From positions 19,130,660-19,194,659 of the forward strand of contig NC_087069.1 in assembly GCF_963678635.1 (NCBI RefSeq): 64,000 nucleotides of DNA, given 5' to 3'. Origin of the DNA: Symsagittifera roscoffensis (lineage: Eukaryota; Xenacoelomorpha; Acoela; Convolutidae). Each line of letters begins with the position of its first letter. Position 1 is the stretch's first letter. This document shows, one piece after another, positions 57,707-64,000 of this stretch. Both the position numbers and the translations under genes were made by a program. The notes beneath the pieces are model-generated. The model was not told where the DNA came from. It made no database searches and saw only the letters and a list, made by a program, of their open reading frames with translations.

Positions 57707-58289
57707 GGAGGATATTGTTTGGAGTCGCGTCGGAGCGGCTCGTGATGCGGAAGATAGAATGCTGAAATGGAGTGGAGGGATGGAGCCGCGCTTCATCAGT
57801 TGGAACGCTGCGGCCATGCATACGTTCGACTTCACATTCCCGGATGCTTGGAGCCGAAAGAAGATCAAGGCACCACCTTCCAGGAGACCAGAGGTCCCGG
57901 TTGACGTGTGGAATGATGTGTCACGATTGAAGTGATCAGGAGAAGTGAAAGTGCTGATATTGGAAGTAGTAAAGGAGCGCAGAGGAGGCACGTACATAAC
58001 GATCGATGATGTGGCGCCATGTGGCGAGGAGTCGGTAGAATTCCTGGTGAATGACGAACTATTCTATCACCCAGGGGATCTGACCGTACCGGCGCGGCCG
58101 GACTCGGGCATAGATATGCGACAAGGCCCTTCGGGACCTGGACCAAAACCAGACCCTAATGATGACGAACTGATGGATAAGGATGACGATCACATGAAAG
58201 GAAAGGGAGAGAAGTCGGGTGGGTTGGACTTAGGAGCATTGGAGAGAGACTTACTGGAATACCAGTTTAGTGGAGACGACGACGGGTAA
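57609..58289 (+). pseudogene. Accessory protein fragment with acidic tail
   Basis: Frame 3 is open from 57609 apart from a TGA at 57933. It includes RMLKWSGGMEPRFISWNAAA, HTFDFTFPDAWSRKK, VLILEVVKERRGGTYITIDD and ESVEFLVNDELFYHPGDLTV. A Pro/Asp-rich disordered tail (PDPNDDELMDKDDDHMKGK) follows, ending at a TAA (58287). The strand-rich part with PGDL could be a small beta-barrel. No family is assignable. Confidence 0.45.
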
Positions 58290-58310
58290 GGCGATGGGAA
58301 TCTACTGCTG

Positions 58311-59276
58311 ATGACAACGTCGTCTTTCATGTCCCCTACGAAGGAGGCGCCGGCTACCTTATCCCTAGTGGATCCAGTAAGCCTGGCAATGGACAACCGG
58401 TGTAGGAACCTACAGAAACTGCTCCATGAATCACCAAGGAGGAGGAGAATTGAAGAGACCAAAACGCTACCTGAAGAAGAATGGGAGAGATACCAGAGCG
58501 AACTTGAGCGCACGACAGGAGTGACCTGGAGCCGAGTGACCTTCATGGAGAGGACATGGGACTTGATACGCAGATACGGGACTCAGTACGTAATGAAGGT
58601 GGGGTTAAACCAACCCATCATACGCGAGGTTCTGGATAAGCTAATGAGATCCATAAAGTCTGATGTTCTGACTGAGTCAGTCACAGAGGATACTGCCGAT
58701 GATCAGCAGATCACGATAAATTTACCCGTTAGGCGAGCCAGGAAATTGCTGAAACGGTTGAAAGGGAAAACAAGAAGCAAGACCGTGAATCAAAAAGTGG
58801 TGAAGTCGAAGGCTAGTGCAGTGGTGGCCTCGTTGGCAAGAGCAGCTCGGCCGAGTGAGAATGGACAAGGTGATGGCGCGACGCTGGCCGGGGGAGAAAA
58901 AGAGAACCTGATACCCCCGATGCTATTGGCAGCTTTGACCACAACGGCAACAAGCTCGAAGAAAAATGCACGGACTTTGGCGGATACTAAGTTAGAAATG
59001 GAAGTCATCAGTCAGTGTTGATCTGGAGGACTTGATGATTACAAGCCCTCGCGAACCAACATGGCGCGAATGAAGCTGGAGGGACAACTCGACGTGGTCG
59101 AGTATAGCCGGATCACAGTGCCAGACTCAGCCCACATGGGAGATCCAGCAGGGGGTTATGTAGAGATGCTTAAGGCAAGGAATTTCGCGAGAGGGCACTT
59201 GATGGCCTGGAACGAGAAGCAAGCCATGCAGGAGAGCTCTAACTTGAATCGGAAAGGCAAACGAAGTCGGTCTTGA
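58311..59276 (+). pseudogene. Basic accessory protein, unrecognised
   Basis: The same frame continues after the TAA. A helical charged N-terminus (NRCRNLQKLLHESPRRRR, MERTWDLIRRYGTQYVMK) is followed by RSIKSDVLTESVTEDT and a strongly basic stretch (RRARKLLKRLKGKTRSK, about 58730-58790). An Ala-rich stretch follows. TGA codons at 59019 and 59274 interrupt it, with VEYSRITVPDSAHMGD and MLKARNFARGHLMAW between them. The basic segment suggests nucleic-acid binding or nuclear targeting. No domain recognised. Confidence 0.45.
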
Positions 59277-59328
59277 AAAGCTGCTTTAAAACTCTCGGAG
59301 GGCGGCCCTCCAAAGATATTTCGACTAG

Positions 59329-59841
59329 ATGATGCATGCACTTGCGAAAGTGGCAGCATACCTGGCTCATCCGTGTACGAGAACTGACTTGCAAGTATGG
59401 TTGGCCTGGTGTTTGATGGGGATCAAGAAGTCAGAATATGAGGCCAACAACGACTCGAAATCAAAGGAACAGGAACTGGAATTGATGGAAGCCCTGCGAG
59501 TAATGATTTCTAGAGACGATTCGACGATAGCCTGGGCTAATCGTAAAGATGCCCTTTGCTTCGTGAGGTTCGTGGTGGATCGTATCCCCACTCCTGTGTT
59601 GGGAGAATGCATAAAAACTATACAGCAAGGGGGAGATGATTGTGAACGAAACTTTCTGAGGGCAATCCTGGAGCTATGTCAGGATATGCCGTTGGCCATA
59701 CCAAATAAGGAGTCGAACGACATGGAGAGCTATCGCAGGTTGGAAGAAGTGAGAAGATATTCCAACAAAGAATTGAAACTGAGCCGGGAGTTTATTGAAA
59801 CAGTCAGGGGACAGAAAGACTATGCAACACTGGGAAGTTGA
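59329..59841 (+). pseudogene. Helical accessory protein, unrecognised
   Basis: A clean 170-codon frame 1 reads LQVWLAWCLMGIKKSEYEAN, EQELELMEALRVMISRDDS, RFVVDRIPTPVLGECIKTIQ and NFLRAILELCQDMPLAIPN. It is helix-rich with regular hydrophobic spacing and no transmembrane helix. It ends at a TGA and the product continues in frame 3 from 59838. No family recognised. The 5' join (frame 3 to frame 1, about 59300) is a frameshift. Confidence 0.5.
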
Positions 59842-60539
59842 AGTCGTTCCAATTTGTGTCTGGCATACCAGGGATAACATATATTCCCTTCCTGAATGAG
59901 GAAGCCAGGGAAGCGTACTTTGGCTATGAGCAAGATGTAGTACTCAATTTCTGGGTTGAGCGGGTCAAGGAAATTGGCATGTTGATGATGGAAGAACCCA
60001 GGCTGGGGATTGTTTTGGAAGAACGAGTGGTCGAACCCTCGGTTGCCGAGCTGTAGGGACAAGTGAGTTTTGATTGTGGTTCTTGGGGCGGTCCCTTGAA
60101 AACCAGCTTAGTAACCATGTGGGAACTCATGAAGCCTTCTTGGTGTCCACATCCAAACGCCGGCTTAATCTGGGATATGACAGCAGATGTCACAATTGAC
60201 TTGGATGATGACGCTAGCCTACACGATTTGGCTATGATACACCATCTGCTGGCCCTAAAGGTAACGAAACAGAAGAGCAACTCATCCACGGAACCATCCG
60301 AGGGAACTCTCTCTGGTGATTAGTTGAGACAGGGAACCTGTCTAGCCCACAGTAGTGGAATGGTTGGACATGCGTGCAACTCGGGACATTGCTTGGTTAC
60401 GCTGAGTGAGCAGCATCGCCAACTGGCGCAACTCTATGGGAGGTTGAGCATGTCGGACAGGAGTGGAATGGAGTTGATTGCGGGCTGTCATGGAGTAACG
60501 GAGGTGAACTTGATCACTGCTTGGGATTTTACAGCATGA
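59838..60539 (+). pseudogene. Accessory protein with conserved-looking His/Asp motifs, unrecognised
   Basis: Frame 3 with single TAGs at 60054 and 60321. Words are FVSGIPGITYIPFLNEEARE, FDCGSWGGPLKTSLVTMWEL, WCPHPNAGLIWDMTADVTID, LDDDASLHDLAMIHHLLALK and, after the second TAG, GMELIAGCHGVTEVNLITAW. The combination of DxTxDxDDD, HH and GCHG segments suggests a folded, possibly metal-binding domain of about 180 residues, but I cannot place it in a family. It is followed without a gap by the last frame. Confidence 0.45.
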
Positions 60540-61018
60540 CGAGCTCTATAGAATCACTGGAACGCCCAGAGCGTGCCCATGGGCTAGTGATGTCCCTAAG
60601 TGTGGAAGTGCTCCCTGGAGCTCTACAGACAGATCAAAAGATTGGAGGCTGGCGAGAGGCTCTAGAAAACGAAATGAATTTGAAGGACAGTGAGGCCTAT
60701 CAGAGACCTACTGGTTCGAAATATCTGCTGGGTTCGAGCTCCGCACCATATTGCAATAAGAGATACCCTACGCACATGGTGGTGATGGACACGAGGACAC
60801 AGCAGGTGTTGGTTGACCAACTCTTCTTTGTGCCAAAGTGCGTGAGGTTGGCCAGGATGTCGGAAAGGTCGTACGATTTACTGACGAAAATCATTCGGGC
60901 CGTCCCGAAGAGATCTGAAGGCGAGTTGCTGGACATAGTGGGTGAAGAGTTCATAAGATTGAACCAGGGTATTCTCTCCTTTTTAACTCAAAAAAGAGTT
61001 CATTTTACTTTCGATTAA
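60521..61018 (+). pseudogene. Last accessory frame, running off the truncated element
   Basis: Frame 2 reads LEVLPGALQTDQKIGGWREA-like sequence, then RPTGSKYLLGSSSAPYCNKR, MVVMDTRTQQVLVDQLFFVP and RSYDLLTKIIRAVPKRSEGE. It changes abruptly after LNQG (about 60970) into AT-rich sequence whose translation (KRVHFTFD) is no longer coding-like. It is probably the C-terminal continuation of the preceding frame. The abrupt change marks the likely truncation point of the element. Confidence 0.45.
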
Positions 61019-61033
61019 ATTTTTACTACTTTA

Positions 61034-61297
61034 CAGTAGGACAAAATCTAACGCAAGTTTAAGTTTTTACTCTTAAAATGCTTAGATTCAAGGACTGACA
61101 ACTTCAGACCCAGAAAAACTGGTAAGTGCTTCAAATTTAAAACTGCGACCTTTAAAGAGGGTAGTTCAGATCTGGGTAGTTCATTTGGTGTCGGTCTATG
61201 TCAAAATTTTGTTGAAACTCAAATAAATACCCAAAATGGTCCTTAAAGTATGGTTTTTCGAGAGACCTGGATTTGCGTTTAATTTTGTCCACTAGTG
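61034..61297. mobile_element. Mariner-like MITE next to the retroelement's broken end
   Basis: The left end is CAGTAGGACAAAATCTAACG. The reverse complement of the right end is CACTAGTGGACAAAATTAAA followed by CGCAA. TA precedes the left end (61032-61033). The right end is followed by TT, so the duplication is imperfect. The interior has no coding capacity (264 bp). Confidence 0.65.
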
Positions 61298-61543
61298 TTG
61301 AGCAATCACTATCAAAGCAAAACTGATGAGCGTGAAAATCGAAATCGATTGACTTTGTATTATTACAGGGCGCTTAAAAAAGCAGTTTTTTTTGCATATC
61401 CTTTTGTTGTAGCAGCAATTTTTATCGAGATTTTTCTGACAAATACCGAGACATGCAATGTCGAAATTCGAAACCTATTTCGAGATGTCATGTAAGCTCT
61501 TGATTGTCTGGGACAAAACACAAGGCAGGTATACAAGCTAAGA

Positions 61544-62255
61544 CATAGTTGAAATATGTCCATCGGAAAAGGAGCCCGGTATAAGGGCACGAAGTGCCCG
61601 ATGGCGGCGTTTTTGCATGAGCCCATCTTCAACTATTTTCTAACTGTTGAAGAGTATGTTTTTCGATCTTTTTGTTTGTTTTTGCTCTTTCAATTGTTAT
61701 AATCGGGCTTCTTTCAAAAAAAAGCCCGGAAAATTGTGAAAAGTGCGTGACACTATGCAAAAGATATCTTTTTTCATTCGTGCGTTCTAATAATTTATTT
61801 TTTTCATGTAGTTAGAGTAGTTTTTTATTTCTATTTTTTTTAAAATAAAACGAAGCACGGAATTATTTTGCTTACTAATGTTTACTTTTTTAAATAAGGC
61901 ACAAAAACACTTGATTATATAGATTTAAAAAGAAAAGACAAAAAGAACAAAAGAATATGTTTTTGCTCTTTCACACATGTTTTTTCACGACAAGGCATAA
62001 ATATAAAATGAAATATTAGAACGCATGAATGAAAAAAGAAATCATTTGCATAGTTTCGCGCACTTTTCCGGGCTCTTGAAAAAGAATTGCGGGCTCTTTC
62101 ACAATTTTCCGGCATTTTCCCCTCAGAAAGAGCAAAAACATACTCTTCAACAGTTAGAACATACTTGAAGATGGCTTCGGGCAAAAAAAGCCGCCATCCG
62201 GCGCTTCCTGCCCTCAGGCCGGGCTCTTTTTCCCTCGGGCATCTTTCAACTATGT
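61544..62255. mobile_element. Foldback/TIR element, 712 bp
   Basis: Inverted arms of about 255 bp (61544-61800 and about 62000-62255) share ACATAGTTGAAA, GCGG(C/G)NTTTTT with CCATCTTCAA, TAACTGTTGAAGAGTATG and GCGTTCTAAT words. They enclose an AT-rich 200-bp loop. Arms occupying most of the length define a foldback or long-TIR MITE. The arms differ at many bases, so insertion is not recent. No open frame inside belongs to a transposase. Confidence 0.85.
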
Positions 62256-64000
62256 TTTAACTACTACAGAGCTACTATTTAAAACACTTCTCGAAACCAA
62301 TTTTGCAACGGTAAATTTTTTAACTTCTTCCTAAAACATTCAGCAGCAAAAAGTGACACGAATGAGATGAGAATTGAAAATCGTTGAAGTAAAATTTAAA
62401 AAAAACACGCGTGTTCAGTATGTTTTGGTGCCATATTTGAAAAGCTAGTGCTTTATTTGAAGCAATATTGCAAAATATGAAAAATTTGCAAAATTTGGAA
62501 AATTTGTGCAACAACTTTAACACTTAAGCAATAGTTGATTCACTAGTGTAATATCTTTCATAGAGCACTCAAAAAAAACTTTAAGAAAAGTTGCCAAATA
62601 GCTTGATACTTTTTCAAAAGACTATGTTCTGTTCGAATTTAGCTCAACTGTTTCATGCCAGATAAGCAACAGCTTCTACTGCATCTTGAAAATTGCTCAC
62701 AACTTGACATTGCGCTGCACGTCTTGTTCGCAAAAATTCAGGATGCTATTCGGCTCTCGCTTATCTACAACAAAATCGTTGTAATTATTGTTTTTTTGAA
62801 AATTTGTTTTGAGTTTCATTGTTTTCGTCGAGTAGCGTTGAGTAATGAAATTTTTTTTGTATTCTAACCAATCAAATTTTTGATCAATTTTTTTGCTAGT
62901 CAAGACTTTCTGAACTTAGCCTGAAACGAAAAGTTTTTCCTGTTATGCAATTCTAAACTTTTTAAAATTTTAATTTTTTCATTAAGATCGCAAACCATTA
63001 GATAAGCTGTCAGTTTTTGTGTTGGTGAATCGTCGTTTCAAATATACGTTCAGTTAGATCAAACTTTTGAAATTTTTTGAGATTAAAAAAAATTAATATG
63101 ACATTTGATTTAAAAAAAATTGGCATGTAATTGTGCGTACCCCAAAAAAACGGCATCCTAATTTGGCAACAAACATCTCTTGTTGAAGGAACATATAAAA
63201 AACTGGTTCCGAAATTGAGATATTTGTTTTTTATAACTGAAGCAGCTAATTTTCAAAATATCAGTAGACAGGCTACAAATTGGATGCGGGTTAATATCAA
63301 TTTGCAAAAAAGATTAGCATCAGAAGCAAATTACCCAAGAAAGTCGAACTGCAAAACTGTTCTTTTCTTTTCTCATCTTTCAGAAAAAAGTTTTTGCTAT
63401 ATTTATCTATAAATAAAGTCCCTATCTGAATTGCTTTTTTCTTTTTCAAGTTTTCGATAGCCATAAAGGGTTGATGATTAAGTGAGTGAAAAGTGTAGAC
63501 GAGTTAGATTGTCCTGTAATTACCTTCTGCTTCAATATGCCGTTTTCTGTTCATTATCATCCCAAATTTTCCTCCATATACCGAAAATGCATATCATACA
63601 ATGTTCGTACAAAATCGAAAAATGGTTGAAAAAAAACATCAACTAATTTCTGCGGCTGTTTGAGTCTAATAAAACAGTCTGGTGATAAAAAAAATTGAAG
63701 TTTTTGTTTTCGAGAAAAAAATACGCTAATCATACAGTTCCCATATATGGCAACACAAAAAATTTCGCGAGTAACTTTGAAATTGTCACAAAGATTTTTT
63801 TTTTTTTTCAACCGGAAATCGAAATTTGTACTCAAACAAACAATTTCCAAAAAAATGTTTTTGCATGCTAAAATTAATTTTTGTGCGAATAACAAAGTCC
63901 TGGATATACTAGTTTTAATTTTTTTTCCTGTCAGTCTAATAACTTTTTTAAAAATGCTGTAAACTCCTATTTTTTGTATGGTATATATGGTTACTTTCGT
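62256..64000. other. AT-rich gene-free right edge
   Basis: Short AT-biased frames only (up to 112 codons at 63557-63895 on minus). No supportable gene, RNA or repeat seen. Confidence 0.45.

Larger units (their letters stand above)
39430..60980 (+). mobile_element. Giant Ty3/Gypsy-type retroelement, decayed and probably 3'-truncated
   Basis: A continuous block of GC-richer sequence is read in one direction. It runs from a non-coding leader of about 4 kb through gag, protease, reverse transcriptase, RNase H, integrase with a GPF motif and a macro-like domain. A spacer and 7.8 kb of further coding-like sequence with two SGNH-hydrolase-like domains follow. The order PR-RT-RH-IN is that of Ty3/Gypsy elements and retroviruses. 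The whole block shares the same decay pattern of single in-frame stops and frameshifts. I could not find paired LTRs: the left boundary is set only by composition and the right end looks cut off. That the 3' block belongs to the same element is inferred from strand, composition, adjacency and decay. Confidence 0.7.

Noticed and set aside
53293-61018. Accessory block as an env gene
   Set aside because: No signal peptide, furin-like site or hydrophobic membrane segment is visible in any of the frames.

Overview
This window looks like repeat-rich, gene-poor nuclear DNA of an invertebrate animal. About two thirds is very AT-rich DNA with homopolymer runs, tetranucleotide low-complexity tracts, a 200-base assembly gap (4669-4868) and no open frame that reads like a host gene. 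I cannot name the species. The animal assignment rests on a Maverick/Polinton-type element, a Ty3/Gypsy-type retroelement and Tc1/mariner-like MITEs together. No complete host gene, rRNA, tRNA or CRISPR array could be supported.

Left part (1-25000). After an inverted-repeat pair (about 955-1110 and 2095-2245), a degenerate GTAT tract and the gap comes a TA-flanked MITE (6124-6564). Then comes a roughly 15-kb Maverick/Polinton-like element bounded by long terminal inverted repeats (left about 6785-7325, right about 21100-21752). Next to its right end lies a decayed protein-primed type DNA polymerase B (about 15815-20935, + strand). Exonuclease motif I, palm motifs A, B and C and the C-terminus can each be recognised, but in different frames. 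A small zinc-finger gene precedes it, and several uncharacterised coding fragments lie on the minus strand (9.4-13.6 kb). The polymerase carries a mosaic internal duplication, and the element contains three arrays of CCAAT- or CRE-like tandem repeats.

Middle (25000-39400). No genes are seen. The region holds a degenerate array with a 201-bp unit, a possible hAT-like MITE, a CpG-rich minisatellite of about 29-30 bp units (32108-33420), and two large tetranucleotide tracts, (TTAC)n-like at 35.5-36.9 kb and (GGAT)n-like at 37.15-38.3 kb.

Right part (39430-61020). This is a large, more GC-rich, one-directional block that I read as one decayed giant Ty3/Gypsy-type retroelement. It has a roughly 4-kb leader rich in CCTCCGGAG-type motifs, then gag with a damaged zinc knuckle, protease (DTG), reverse transcriptase (VDD), RNase H, an unusual repeat-bearing linker, integrase (HHCC and D,D-35-E) with a GPF motif, and a C-terminal macro-like domain. 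After a 0.4-kb AT-rich spacer ending in a splice-acceptor-like site, a further 7.8 kb of coding-like sequence follows on the same strand. It contains two SGNH/GDSL-hydrolase-like domains and several unrecognised, mostly helical proteins. The coding sequence stops abruptly near 60.98 kb and no matching LTR is visible, so the copy looks 3'-truncated. This retroelement, with ADP-ribose-binding-like and lipase/esterase-like cargo, is the most interesting object in the window.

Right edge (61020-64000). A mariner-like MITE (61034-61297) and a 712-bp foldback element (61544-62255) are followed by featureless AT-rich DNA.
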